Source: Microvirga pakistanensis (GTDB lineage Bacteria; Pseudomonadota; Alphaproteobacteria; Rhizobiales; Beijerinckiaceae). From it: 64,000 nucleotides of DNA. Of the stretch, positions 54,843 through 63,966 are shown piece by piece (positions within the stretch are counted from its first letter, which is position 1; every line of letters starts with the position of its first letter). The notes under the pieces are model-generated. The model searched no databases. It saw only the letters and a list, made by a program, of their open reading frames with translations, and was not told the origin of the DNA. The stretch spans positions 62,001 through 126,000 of the forward strand of contig NZ_SPJX01000167.1 of NCBI RefSeq assembly GCF_004458765.1, in the 5' to 3' direction. Position numbers and translations under genes: made by a program.

Positions 54843-55877
54843 ATGGACCAGAAGGATGCACCTTCGCGCCGCTTCTTCGTCAACGGGTTAGGAGTCGGTC
54901 TGGTCGCAGCGCCAGGGGTGCTGACAGCCATCGGGCCGGCTCTCGCCCAGCAAAGTAGCGCATCTTCCAGTGCCTCAAGTCAGGCGGCTGGCACACCTGC
55001 CCTGCAGAACCCGGTCACCGAATACCCCAAGCCGCCCTTCCCCCGCCAGACGCAGGAATGGCCAGGCTTGGCTTCGAAGATGGATCCGAGGCCGGACCAC
55101 GGCGAGACGAGCTACAAAGGCTCTGGCCGGCTAGCGGGCCGCAGGGCGCTGGTGACCGGTGGGGATTCCGGCATCGGTCGGGCAGCCGTCATTGCCTACG
55201 CCCGTGAAGGTGCAGACGTTGCGATCAACTACCTGCCAGCCGAGGAGTCGGATGCCCGGGAAGTTGTCGGTCTCATCAAGGCCGAAGGCCGCAAAGCGGT
55301 GGCCATTCCTGGAGACATCCGGGACGAAGCCTTCTGTCAGCGTCTGGTTACGGATGCCGTGGCTCAACTCGGTGGGCTCGATATCCTGGTCAACAATGCG
55401 GCGCGGCAGGCGGCCCAGCCTTCCATCGAGGCAATTACAACCGAGCAGTTCGATGCGACGCTGAAAACGAACCTCTATGCCATGTTCTGGATCACGAAGG
55501 CCGCCGTGCCGCACCTTCCAGCCGGTGCGACGATCATCAACACGGCTTCCGTCGTTGCCTACAATCCGCCGGAGGCCCTTCTCGATTATTCCACCACCAA
55601 AGCCGGCATCGTGGCGTTCACAAAATCCTTGGCCAAGCAATTGGCCCCAAAGGGCATTCGCGTCAACGCCGTCGCTCCCGGGCCGTTCTGGACACCGTTG
55701 CAGCCGAGTGGTGGGCAGATGCCGGACAAGCTGCCACAGTTTGGCGCCGACTCTCCCATCGGACGCCCTGGCCAACCGGTCGAGTTGGCACCTGTCTACG
55801 TGATGCTCGCCTCACAGGAGTCCAGCTATGCGACCGGTGGTGTCTTCGGTAGCACCGGAGGCAATGTCGGTCCCTAA
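54843..55877 (+). CDS. Tat-exported short-chain dehydrogenase/reductase
   Basis: The 344-residue protein has a twin-arginine-type signal (SRRFFVNGLGVGLVAAPG), a linker rich in Ser/Ala, and an SDR domain (about 95-344): VTGGDSGIGRAAVIAYA, DILVNNAARQ and the YSTTK catalytic pair, ending TPLQPSGGQ...FGSTGG. Many relatives of this YhxC/YdaD type carry no signal; here the Tat leader suggests export with cofactor already bound. AGGAG lies 7 bases before ATG 54843. Confidence 0.85.
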   Translation: MDQKDAPSRRFFVNGLGVGLVAAPGVLTAIGPALAQQSSASSSASSQAAGTPALQNPVTEYPKPPFPRQTQEWPGLASKMDPRPDHGETSYKGSGRLAGRRALVTGGDSGIGRAAVIAYAREGADVAINYLPAEESDAREVVGLIKAEGRKAVAIPGDIRDEAFCQRLVTDAVAQLGGLDILVNNAARQAAQPSIEAITTEQFDATLKTNLYAMFWITKAAVPHLPAGATIINTASVVAYNPPEALLDYSTTKAGIVAFTKSLAKQLAPKGIRVNAVAPGPFWTPLQPSGGQMPDKLPQFGADSPIGRPGQPVELAPVYVMLASQESSYATGGVFGSTGGNVGP

Positions 55878-56005
55878 TCGCCTCCTAGGCTGCCGTGATA
55901 CCTCGACATCGGCTCCGACCCACTCCGGTATAAAGACGGGCTGTCGACGCTTTCGGAGCGCGGCAGCCTCTCCTGGATTTGAGCCCGACAGAAACGGACA
56001 GGACC

Positions 56006-56404
56006 ATGCGCTACAAATATCAGCTGAACGTCAATGAGGAGATCGGCCGTCCGAGCGTCCGCGGCCATCCCTATGTGAGCGCATCCGATTTCGAGCGGCT
56101 TGGTTGCGGGCTGTTCGTGACGGAGACACGCCACGGCAAGATCAAGAATGTTGCCTCGGACCGTCTGTATCTCGTCCTTGAAGGTCAGGGCCGGTTTACG
56201 GTCGGTGATGATACCTTTCCGGTCGCGCCCGGAGACGTCGTTATTGTCCCACGCAACACGCCTTACGATTATGAGGCGCGCCCTCACTCTCAGCTCAAGG
56301 TTTTCCTGGTGCATGCGCCGGCAAACATCGACGAGGCCGACATCAGCCTTGAGGATCCGCCAGAGCCCGATCAGGCGCCGGAAGCATCTGACAGAGCCTT
56401 GTAG
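56006..56404 (+). CDS. Cupin-domain protein
   Basis: The 132-residue protein shows a cupin barrel: GLFVTETRHGKIKNVAS, LVLEGQGRFTVGDDTFPVAP, GDVVIVPRNTPYDYEA. Metal ligands are less complete than in the other cupin at 24001. AGGA precedes ATG 56006. Function is unknown. Confidence 0.8.
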   Translation: MRYKYQLNVNEEIGRPSVRGHPYVSASDFERLGCGLFVTETRHGKIKNVASDRLYLVLEGQGRFTVGDDTFPVAPGDVVIVPRNTPYDYEARPHSQLKVFLVHAPANIDEADISLEDPPEPDQAPEASDRAL

Positions 56405-56451
56405 AATGCCTGATGGCGATGCATACGCCCACAGAACCGCTCAGGACAATC

Positions 56452-56688
56452 CTAGTCTTGGGTTGAACCGAACACAGCCAGTCTGACGAGCTCTGCCGCA
56501 GTATTGCGAACGTCATCCTCGGAATAGTCTGAAGCAGTCGTCTGAGCCTGTGATACGGTTGGCTCCGAGATTTGCCCATTGGAGTCGCGTGAGAACGTAT
56601 AGGTGCAGCCTGTAGGCGTGAACGTCACGACGACATCATCGCTCTGCTTCTCCAACCGGAAATCATCGGTCTTTGGTGCGTTCATCAT
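56452..56688 (-). CDS. 78-residue hypothetical protein
   Basis: The protein has KQSDDVVVTFTPTGCTYTFS and a helical acidic C-terminus. It is soluble with no recognised family. AAGGAG precedes the start; two adjacent ATGs (56688, 56685) are possible. It stands alone on the minus strand. Confidence 0.6.
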   Translation of the reverse strand: MMNAPKTDDFRLEKQSDDVVVTFTPTGCTYTFSRDSNGQISEPTVSQAQTTASDYSEDDVRNTAAELVRLAVFGSTQD

Positions 56689-56862
56689 GTCTCTCCTTCA
56701 CACAGAGACACAACGCATGCATTCGGCGATGGACCAAAGCGGTTTGCCGCTACGCTCCAGCCGGCAACGCCCAGGCTCCCTCGAATCTGGTGTCATCCGA
56801 CGTTTAGAGAGGAACCACTGCTCAGCGTGCTCGTTCGGCTTGTATCCTATCTGGAGGTTCTC

Positions 56863-57048
56863 ATGGCCGAGAAGCGTGACACCAAGCACGATCCTGCTGC
56901 CAGCGGCCGCCCAGCCGCTCACCGTCCTGATCATCAGGGTGGCGATGCCGTTCAAAACGCCGAGAAGTGGGGCGGCGGCAGTTCCGGATCCAAGGGTGGA
57001 GCCAAATCGTCGCGCCATCAGAATCCGAATTCGAGCCAGAAGACCTGA
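56863..57048 (+). CDS. Small hydrophilic Gly/Ser/Lys-rich protein
   Basis: The 61-residue protein is fully hydrophilic (AEKRDTKHDPAASGRP, GGGSSGSKGGAKSSRHQNPN) and probably disordered. GGAGG precedes ATG 56863 at a normal distance. A similarly composed protein lies at 60606-60767. Such proteins resemble small stress-protective hydrophilins, but this is inference. Confidence 0.55.
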   Translation: MAEKRDTKHDPAASGRPAAHRPDHQGGDAVQNAEKWGGGSSGSKGGAKSSRHQNPNSSQKT

Positions 57049-57145
57049 GGTCGGCACAGGGCTCCTCGCGCCGGGCTTTTCTGGCTGTGTTGCGGCCTCC
57101 GAGCTCAAAGGCTTGCTGTACGGCCGCGACATGGTTCACAAATAA

Positions 57146-57167
57146 GGAGCGGGTCGTAGCCCGCTCC
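57146..57167. terminator. 8-bp stem-loop in the gap after the hydrophilic protein
   Basis: GGAGCGGG and CCCGCTCC flank a 6-base loop, about 100 bases after the stop at 57048. It lacks a clear T-run. It may end that transcript. Confidence 0.45.
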
Positions 57168-57436
57168 GTATCATGCATGAATCAGTGTCAGCGCTTGCCG
57201 CTGCATCGAGAGGTTTGCAGCGGTGCCTCAGTTGCTGCATAGGTTTTGTCTCGACCGACCTCCCATCGAACGCGCCGAAGACCGAGTACCGACATGCGAG
57301 CATCCAAGCGGTGTGCCGGCACTGCTCCTGACTGTCCGCCAGTCGAGCCTGAATGTTTCCGCTGTCGGTTGTTGTTGCTGAGGCACGGGGATCCCGACTG
57401 GGGAGATCGCAAGCCCTGTGACTGAACCTCGTGTAC
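57168..57436. other. Gap without recognised gene
   Basis: About 270 bases between the hairpin and the YoaK-like gene (about 390 from the last gene). No supported frame, RNA or repeat was seen. Confidence 0.4.
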
Positions 57437-58096
57437 CTAGGGCTGGTGGATGGTTTCGGTTTTGGAGCTCTCCCACCACTTCCGCATCAATGCCAAGCCG
57501 GTTAGCAAGACCGCCGCTGCCAGCGGAATAGCAAGCGCCCAGCGGCTGCTTTGCCCGTGCATCACGACACCCCCTGCTGCCCCTGCCATCAGGCACAGCC
57601 AGACCAGGAGGTGCAGAAGCCATTTCCAGCGAGGTCCCCGGCCCAGCACGGCCGCTGCAAGATCCTGGCCTGCACTGAACAGCGTGCCTGTGACATAAGT
57701 CGTACCCGCACGAACGCCATTGACCTGCAGCAAGGCTGCATTCTGAGCTCCCATAGCCCCGGCTAAGATCAAGCTCGGGCCATGGAGGCCTCCCCCCTGG
57801 TCGAAGAACCAGAATGCAATTCCCAGGAGGGAAGAGACTGTTCCGAGGACTGCCGGCAGGCACCAGCGCCCTGCCAGCAAAGACAGCAGATTGCCTGTGA
57901 AGGCTCCGGCAAAGAATGCAGCCACAAGGCCCAAGGGCAGGATGATCGCGGCTTCATCTACCTGCCCGAGGCCGACACCAAGCTGAGTGGTGTTGCCGCT
58001 CATGAAGGACGTGTAGAATCCACCAAGCTGCAGAAAGCCGATGGCGTCGACCCAGCCTGCTACGGCCGTAAGAAGAAGTCCGAAGAAAAGCCGCAT
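57437..58096 (-). CDS. YoaK/DUF1275 family membrane protein
   Basis: The 219-residue protein has about six membrane segments and the DUF1275 signature FGLLLTAVAGWVDAIGFLQLG, FYTSFMSGNTTQLGVGL and GAMGAQNAALLQVNGVRAGT. The family is conserved but of unknown function. GAGG precedes the ATG. Confidence 0.9.
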   Translation of the reverse strand: MRLFFGLLLTAVAGWVDAIGFLQLGGFYTSFMSGNTTQLGVGLGQVDEAAIILPLGLVAAFFAGAFTGNLLSLLAGRWCLPAVLGTVSSLLGIAFWFFDQGGGLHGPSLILAGAMGAQNAALLQVNGVRAGTTYVTGTLFSAGQDLAAAVLGRGPRWKWLLHLLVWLCLMAGAAGGVVMHGQSSRWALAIPLAAAVLLTGLALMRKWWESSKTETIHQP

Positions 58097-58235
58097 GACA
58101 CCTCAGTTCTGCACGAGCGCTTCCCGATCCCGGCCTGGCAACGGTCAGCCATCCTAGGGAACATCCGGCAGCGGCCCTGGTTCTCAGACGGCGCACGGGA
58201 GACCGTTTCCAAATGCTTATGCCCAGGAGATGCGG

Positions 58236-60488
58236 ATGCCCGACCGCCCGTTCACCGCACCTCTGATCGGTCCGCCGCTCAACCGGCTTGACGGGCATGC
58301 CAAAGTCACGGGATCCGCCCGGTATGCAACGGATCAGGTGTTCGAAAACCTGGCGCATGGCGTCTTTGTCGAGAGCTCGATCACGGCTGGCCGGATTAGG
58401 TCCATTGACATAGCACCCGCCCAGGCCGTCGCCGGGGTCCTGGCGATCCTCACTCACGAGAATGCACCTCGCTTGCAGCAGGTTGGCCAGCAAGGCCAGT
58501 CCGGACGCCCTGGGCAGTCCCACATGGTCCTGCAGGACGAGCGCATCTTCCATGCCGGCCAGTATGTCGCGCTCGTGCTTGCGGAGAGCATTGACGTTGC
58601 AGAATATGCGGCCACGCTCATCCGGGTTGCGTACCAACCTGAAGTCCACCAGGTTCTGTTCGAGGATCATCTCGATCAAGCCTATGAAGCCCCCCGGATC
58701 CCCCTCATCGGGACGCCACCGGTCACCTCAGAGCGTGGTGATCCGGACACGATCTATGGCCGAGCGCCTGTTCGCCTCGATCTCACCTACAGGACTCCCG
58801 TTCAGCACCACGTGCCGCTGGAAGCGCATGGGACCACGGCCGTTTGGAATGGCGACGAGGTGACGATCCATGACTCGACCCAGCACGTCTATGGCGTGCG
58901 AAGCGTCGTGGCGAAGTATCTTGGGATCCCCGAGGACAACGTGCGGGCGATCAGCACCTTTACGGGCGGAGCGTTCGGCTCAAAGGGATCGTCTTGGCCG
59001 CATATCACGTTTGCGGCTGTTGCGGCCCGGCAGGTCGGCAGACCGGTTCGGATATGGCTCAGTCGACGACAGAGCTTCGTTGGAGCGGGCCACCGTGCGC
59101 CGACCCTGCAGCAGATCCGGATCGGAGCCGACCGGGATGGGCGCCTGCTTTCCCTGGTCCATGAGGCGACGGCCCATACATCGCCTTACGACGAGTTCTG
59201 CGATGCCATCGCCGTGACGACACGGACCCTCTATTCGTGCCCCAACCTGCGCACGGCCCATCGTCTCGTGAAGGTGAATATCAACACGCCTACGGCCATG
59301 AGGGCTCCAGGTGAGGCGCCAGGCCTGTTCGCGCTTGAATCTGCCATGGACGAGCTCGCACACGCGGTCGATCTCGATCCGCTGGAGCTACGTCTGCGCA
59401 ACTATGCCAAAACCGATGAGGACGAGGGAAAGGCCTACACCAGCAAGGCCCTGCTTGCCTGCTATGGGGCGGCTGCCGAGCGGTTCGGCTGGTCGGCGCG
59501 CCCACGGCAGCCGCGCTCCCTGCGCGACAGCCGCTGGCTGATCGGCCAGGGCATGGCAAGCGCCGTCTATCCTGGGAAGCAGTCCCCGGCGTCCGCCCGC
59601 GTCAGACTGCTTCCCGATGGGCGCGCCGAGGTGGCCAGCGCCACGCACGAGCTCGGCACGGGCGGCTGGACAGCCATGACAATGATTGCGGCCGAGACGC
59701 TCGGCCTTCCGGTCGACAAGGTCACCTTCCGCTATGGCGACACACACCTGCCCAACGCACCGGTCTCCGCCGGCTCGCAAAGTGTTGCCTGCGTCGGATC
59801 GGCCATCAAGCTCGCGGCGGACAAAGCACTGGCGCAGGTGATCGCGTTGGCGGTTGCCGATCCTTCATCGTCACTCTATCAGGCTGATCCTGCGACAGTC
59901 GAAGTACGGGGGGCTGACCTCATCGCAAGAGGCTCAACCCAGAAAGAAGCATGGCCAGTCATCCTGACGCGGCTCGGCTCCCGTGGCGCAATCGAAGGGG
60001 TCGAAGCGAACGCCACCTACCAGCCACCCAAGCCCGACGAGCGGCCCAACTCGGCTCATGCCTTTGGCGCCCACTTCTGCGAGGTTCGAGTGGCGGAGGA
60101 CACCGGCGAGGTCCAGGTGTCGCGCTGGACAGCCGGGTTCGGCTGCGGCCGGATCATCAATGCCAAGACGGCGCACAGCCAGCTCATCGGAGCCATTGTC
60201 TGGGGGATCGGGATGGCGCTGCACGAGGAAACCAGCCTGGATCCACACCTCGGCCGGTTCATGAATCGGGATCTTGCTGAGTACCTTGTACCCGTGAGCG
60301 CGGACATCCCACTCATCGATGCCTTCTTCGTCGAGGAGGACGGTCCGGCGGTTGATCCCATCGGCGCCAAGAACGTTGGGGAGATCGGAATCTGCGGTGC
60401 AGCCGCAGCCATTGCCAATGCTGTTTATCACGCAACAGGCAAGCGGGTGCGCGACCTTCCCATCAGGATCGAGAGCATTCTCGGATGA
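58236..60488 (+). CDS. Orphan xanthine dehydrogenase family molybdopterin-binding subunit
   Basis: The 750-residue protein has the molybdopterin-binding layout: NRLDGHAKVTGSARYATDQ, FTGGAFGSKGS, ATHELGTGGWTAMTM and NVGEIGICGAAAAIANAV with the catalytic Glu. It is a distant paralogue of 17745-20105. No FAD or 2Fe-2S partner genes are adjacent, so it needs partners encoded elsewhere, perhaps those at 20108-21754. ATG 58236 is chosen because AGGAG is 6 bases away; 58230 abuts it. Confidence 0.9.
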   Translation: MPDRPFTAPLIGPPLNRLDGHAKVTGSARYATDQVFENLAHGVFVESSITAGRIRSIDIAPAQAVAGVLAILTHENAPRLQQVGQQGQSGRPGQSHMVLQDERIFHAGQYVALVLAESIDVAEYAATLIRVAYQPEVHQVLFEDHLDQAYEAPRIPLIGTPPVTSERGDPDTIYGRAPVRLDLTYRTPVQHHVPLEAHGTTAVWNGDEVTIHDSTQHVYGVRSVVAKYLGIPEDNVRAISTFTGGAFGSKGSSWPHITFAAVAARQVGRPVRIWLSRRQSFVGAGHRAPTLQQIRIGADRDGRLLSLVHEATAHTSPYDEFCDAIAVTTRTLYSCPNLRTAHRLVKVNINTPTAMRAPGEAPGLFALESAMDELAHAVDLDPLELRLRNYAKTDEDEGKAYTSKALLACYGAAAERFGWSARPRQPRSLRDSRWLIGQGMASAVYPGKQSPASARVRLLPDGRAEVASATHELGTGGWTAMTMIAAETLGLPVDKVTFRYGDTHLPNAPVSAGSQSVACVGSAIKLAADKALAQVIALAVADPSSSLYQADPATVEVRGADLIARGSTQKEAWPVILTRLGSRGAIEGVEANATYQPPKPDERPNSAHAFGAHFCEVRVAEDTGEVQVSRWTAGFGCGRIINAKTAHSQLIGAIVWGIGMALHEETSLDPHLGRFMNRDLAEYLVPVSADIPLIDAFFVEEDGPAVDPIGAKNVGEIGICGAAAAIANAVYHATGKRVRDLPIRIESILG

Positions 60489-60605
60489 CCTATGGACGTA
60501 CTGGCAATCGTGGGCGCTAGGGCGAAATCCTGGAACATCTGCACGAGGCATCCGTTGGGCCAGTGCTTTTCTTCACTCCACGGCAGGCAGACTCGGAGAT
60601 CGGCG

Positions 60606-60767
60606 ATGAAGCGATCCGAATTCGACAAGCAAGGAAAAGGTCCCGAGGACTCCCAAAAGGCCAAGCATGGTGGCAATCGCGCAGGCGATCACATGAAGAG
60701 TTCCGGTGAAGGGGCAGCCAAGAGCAGCCAGGCGGCTGGAAAGGATCCGCACCGTAGTAGTCGCTAA
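60606..60767 (+). CDS. Small hydrophilic protein (53 residues)
   Basis: The short protein (KRSEFDKQGKGPEDSQKAKH, GGNRAGDHMKSSGEGAAKSS) is Lys/Gly/Ser-rich and disordered, resembling the one at 56863-57048 in composition. GGAG precedes ATG 60606. It follows the molybdopterin subunit gene by 117 bases. Confidence 0.5.
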   Translation: MKRSEFDKQGKGPEDSQKAKHGGNRAGDHMKSSGEGAAKSSQAAGKDPHRSSR

Positions 60768-60944
60768 AGGCATGCTATTATTGCCATGCCGATCCTACCA
60801 CGACTGGGCGTGATCATGATCACAGCTCCTGCCTTGCGGCAGAACGGCTCGGCGAGACGTGCATGAGGTTGCCGTCATCGCAGCAAATCCGGCGAGCACT
60901 GGTTTCCAAGCACACTGAAGGTGCCCCTTCGAAGGAGAACTCCA

Positions 60945-61013
60945 ATGTTCAAACTTATCAGGAATATCGTTGTCCTGAGGCAGGTCTGGAAACTCCTCAG
61001 GCGCAAGCATTGA
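60945..61013 (+). CDS. 22-residue basic micro-protein
   Basis: A short frame encodes MFKLIRNIVVLRQVWKLLRR followed by KH, an amphipathic cationic helix. AAGGAG precedes the ATG by 7 bases. Its start (MFK) echoes the 24-residue hydrophobic peptide at 11548-11622, but the two are otherwise different. It could be a small membrane-active or regulatory peptide. Confidence 0.5.
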   Translation: MFKLIRNIVVLRQVWKLLRRKH

Positions 61014-61107
61014 ACGCTTGATCTTAGGAAACTGCCGCCTTTCGATGCGACGACTGCTCGAACTCGGGGAACTATGCCATTCTTCCCCTCGCTGAGTCGC
61101 AGCCTTC

Positions 61108-61479
61108 ATGACAGCTGATCTTCAGCCGCGGCTACAATATAAAAGGCTTAGTGACATGGGAGGCCAAGGACGGGAAACGCTGGAGCTGGCCTACAAGGAA
61201 CTTGAGCATGAGCTGCCGGACCGTACGACACGAGCGCTCCGATGGCTGCGGGATCCGAACTCCCGCTGGATCCGCATTCCCATCGGAGGCCTGCTGATTC
61301 TGTCCAGTGCCTTATGGTTCCTGCCCGTGCTCGGTATAGAGTTCCTGACGCTTGGTCTCCTGCTCATCGCTCAGGACGTCCCGTTTCTACGAAAGCCGGT
61401 GGGACTTGCGGTGATCTGGCTGGTGCGGAAGTGGATCGCCTTGAAGCGGTGGTGGCAAGGCAAACGAAGCCCTGGTTAG
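61108..61479 (+). CDS. Small two-helix membrane protein, 123 residues
   Basis: The protein has two hydrophobic helices (about 54-72 and 74-88) between a charged N-terminus and a Lys/Trp-rich tail (RKWIALKRWWQGKR). The pattern resembles small membrane proteins of alphaproteobacteria with no known function. An ATG at 61156 is an alternative start. Confidence 0.65.
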   Translation: MTADLQPRLQYKRLSDMGGQGRETLELAYKELEHELPDRTTRALRWLRDPNSRWIRIPIGGLLILSSALWFLPVLGIEFLTLGLLLIAQDVPFLRKPVGLAVIWLVRKWIALKRWWQGKRSPG

Positions 61480-61784
61480 ATGCCGTGAGATCGAGGCATT
61501 GTCACCCTGCTACGTCAAGCCCAATCAAGCGCTGCGCCCCTCGTTCGTCTCAGGACCGCCAACCAATCGGGACGCCTGATCCGATGGCACATCCGCGTGA
61601 TCAAAGATGAGATAGGCAGCGATGACAGATCTATTCCTCTGGTCCTGCCAGACGGACTCGATCCAAGGACCGGAACAACGCAAGTGCGCACGAGTTCAGC
61701 TGTGACGTGACAGGGTCCTTCAAGGGTCTCTCGGCCCATCCTACACCAGTCGAGCTGGCCTACATTTCCAACACGGAGCCTACG
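61480..61784. other. Gap before the ThDP enzyme gene
   Basis: About 305 bases with no supported gene. It should contain the promoter of the pyruvate-oxidase-like gene. The open frame of that gene extends upstream to 61707 but without a better start. Confidence 0.45.
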
Positions 61785-63545
61785 ATGTCCCGCAACGGAG
61801 CCGATGTTCTGGTCGAGAGCCTGATCGCCTGGGGAGTTGACGTGATATTCGGGATGCCGGGAGATGGCATCAACGGGGTGATGGAAGCGATCCGGACGCG
61901 GTCCGATCGCATCCGCTTCATTCAGGTCAGGCATGAGGAATCCGCCGCCTTTATGGCCTGCGCCTATGCCAAGTTCACAGGTAAGCTCGGCTGCTGTCTC
62001 GCCACCACCGGCCCAGGCGGCATCCACCTGCTCAACGGGCTCTACGATGCCAAGTTCGACAAGGCTCCCGTGCTTGCGATCACCGGCCTGCCCTATCACG
62101 ATCTCATTGACACCTTCACGCAGCAGGATGTTGACCACACCAAGCTGTTTCAGGATGTAGCTCTCTATACGGCTCGGATCATGAGTCCCATGCAGGTGGA
62201 GAACACCGTCGAGCTGGCCTGCCGCATGGCCTTGGCCCATCGTGGTGTTGCCCATGTGGCAATCCCCGTGGACGTGCAGGAGGAGCCGGAGGCGACGGTG
62301 AAACCCTCCGACCGCAACGTTCCGCACCACGCCTCCTTCGCGCAGACGCAATCGACCGGGATCCCTGATCCCGACGCCATCGCCCGCGCGGCGGAGATCC
62401 TGAACGCGGGGCGAAAGGTGGCGATCCTGGCCGGTCAGGGTGCCTATCAGGCCCGCGACGAGTTGATCCGAACGGCGGAGCTTCTGGGCGCACCTATCGT
62501 CAAGGCCTTGCTCGGAAAGGCTGTGGTGCCGGACGATCACCCCCTAACCACCGGCGGCATCGGTCTCCTGGGTACCCGCCCCTCGCAGGAGGCCTTCGAG
62601 CAATGCGATACGCTCCTGATCGTGGGCTCGACCTTCCCCTACATCGAGTACTATCCCAAGCCGGATCAGGCTCGTGGCGTGCAGATTGACAGAGATCCGA
62701 CCCGCATCGGCCTGCGCTTCCCGGCGGAGGTGGGGCTCGTGGGAGACGCCCGGGCTGCACTCGAAATGCTCAACGCGCAGCTCACCCGCAAGGAAGATCG
62801 CAGCTTCCTGGAGCAGGCCCAGCAGGGTATGGCCGAGTGGCGTAGGCTGCTGCACGATGCGGTCGAGAAGGACCAGCGCCCCATGAAGCCGGGCCGGATT
62901 GCCCGCGATCTCAACGAGCGTCTCGACGACAATGCCATCGTGGCGTGGGACTCGGGGCACAACACCGGCCTCCTGGCACGCTACGTGGAAGCGCGCGGGG
63001 AACGGATGTTCTCCGGCTCGGGCCTTCTCGCCTCCATGGGCTGCGGCATTCCCTACGCCATTGCGGCGGCGCTGGCTTTCCCCGGCCGGCAGGTGGTGGC
63101 CTTCGTCGGTGACGGCGGCTTGAGCATGCTGTTGGGCGAGCTTGCGACCGTGGTCCGCTACCGGCTTCCGATCAAGATCGTGGTGGTGAAGAACAACACG
63201 CTTGGTCAGATCAAGTGGGAGCAGATGATGTTCCTCGGCAACCCCGAATACGAATGCGATCTCACCCCTATCGATTTCGCCAAGGTAGCGGAAGGATTCG
63301 GCATTCGCGGCTTCCGGGTCGAGGATCCGCAGCAATCCGGTCCCATTCTCGATCAGGCCTTGGCCGAGCCTGGACCGGCGCTGGTGGAGGCGATCATCGA
63401 TCCCAACGATCCGCTCCTGCCACCCAAGCGCATGGAGAAATACGCCAAGAACCTGGAGAAGGCCCTGCGGGCCGGCACGCCCGGCCGCGAGGAGATCGAG
63501 CGGGCGTTGGCCGAGGAGCCAGCCCACACCATGCTGCAGGGCTGA
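61785..63545 (+). CDS. Thiamine-diphosphate enzyme of the pyruvate oxidase/acetolactate synthase family
   Basis: The 586-residue enzyme has the three ThDP-family domains: N-terminal GVDVIFGMPGDGINGVMEA with the catalytic Glu in VRHEESAAFMA, a central domain, and the C-terminal GDGGLSMLLGELATVVRY...NNTL ThDP-binding motif. It is closest in style to pyruvate oxidase (PoxB-like); acetolactate synthase is less likely because no small subunit is near. GGAG lies 7 bases before ATG 61785. The substrate is probably pyruvate but is not certain. Confidence 0.88.
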   Translation: MSRNGADVLVESLIAWGVDVIFGMPGDGINGVMEAIRTRSDRIRFIQVRHEESAAFMACAYAKFTGKLGCCLATTGPGGIHLLNGLYDAKFDKAPVLAITGLPYHDLIDTFTQQDVDHTKLFQDVALYTARIMSPMQVENTVELACRMALAHRGVAHVAIPVDVQEEPEATVKPSDRNVPHHASFAQTQSTGIPDPDAIARAAEILNAGRKVAILAGQGAYQARDELIRTAELLGAPIVKALLGKAVVPDDHPLTTGGIGLLGTRPSQEAFEQCDTLLIVGSTFPYIEYYPKPDQARGVQIDRDPTRIGLRFPAEVGLVGDARAALEMLNAQLTRKEDRSFLEQAQQGMAEWRRLLHDAVEKDQRPMKPGRIARDLNERLDDNAIVAWDSGHNTGLLARYVEARGERMFSGSGLLASMGCGIPYAIAAALAFPGRQVVAFVGDGGLSMLLGELATVVRYRLPIKIVVVKNNTLGQIKWEQMMFLGNPEYECDLTPIDFAKVAEGFGIRGFRVEDPQQSGPILDQALAEPGPALVEAIIDPNDPLLPPKRMEKYAKNLEKALRAGTPGREEIERALAEEPAHTMLQG

Positions 63546-63635
63546 AAACCCTAACCCCTCGCCACCATGCTCGTCGGAACGCAATCGGCGGGCCTGAGTT
63601 GCCGATGGATATCGCTCATCCGGAAGGAACTCGTT

Positions 63636-63845
63636 ATGGCAAAGTCATTGAAGGCCGGCGACAAGGTCTCCTGGGATTCGTCGGGAGGGCACAGCACCGG
63701 CAAGGTGGTGAAGAAGCAGACCAGCTCTACGCAGATCAAGGGCCACAAGGTAGCTGCCTCAAAGGACAATCCCGAGTACATCGTGAAAAGCGACAAGTCG
63801 GGGAAGATTGCGGCCCACAAGCCGGATGAACTCAAGAAGGCGTGA
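63636..63845 (+). CDS. HVA1/DUF2945 family small protein
   Basis: The 69-residue protein (SLKAGDKVSWDSSGGHSTGK, NPEYIVKSDKSGKIAAHKP) matches the HVA1 (hypervirulence-associated, Tudor-like) family. It is small, basic and often co-located with stress genes; its role is unknown. AAGGAA precedes ATG 63636. Confidence 0.85.
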   Translation: MAKSLKAGDKVSWDSSGGHSTGKVVKKQTSSTQIKGHKVAASKDNPEYIVKSDKSGKIAAHKPDELKKA

Positions 63846-63966
63846 ACGGATCCTGGGCTGCCAATGTGGCACGGCTCCTTTTGGAACGAGGAGGTCCTCA
63901 CCCGGTTGATGGGCCATGGGAGATGTGCGCGGCACCTCCCCTCCACCGCATCTCACGGGAGGCTCC

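Noticed and set aside
62544-63584. Minus-strand frame opposite the ThDP enzyme
   Set aside because: The opposite strand carries full ThDP motifs, and this frame shows none.
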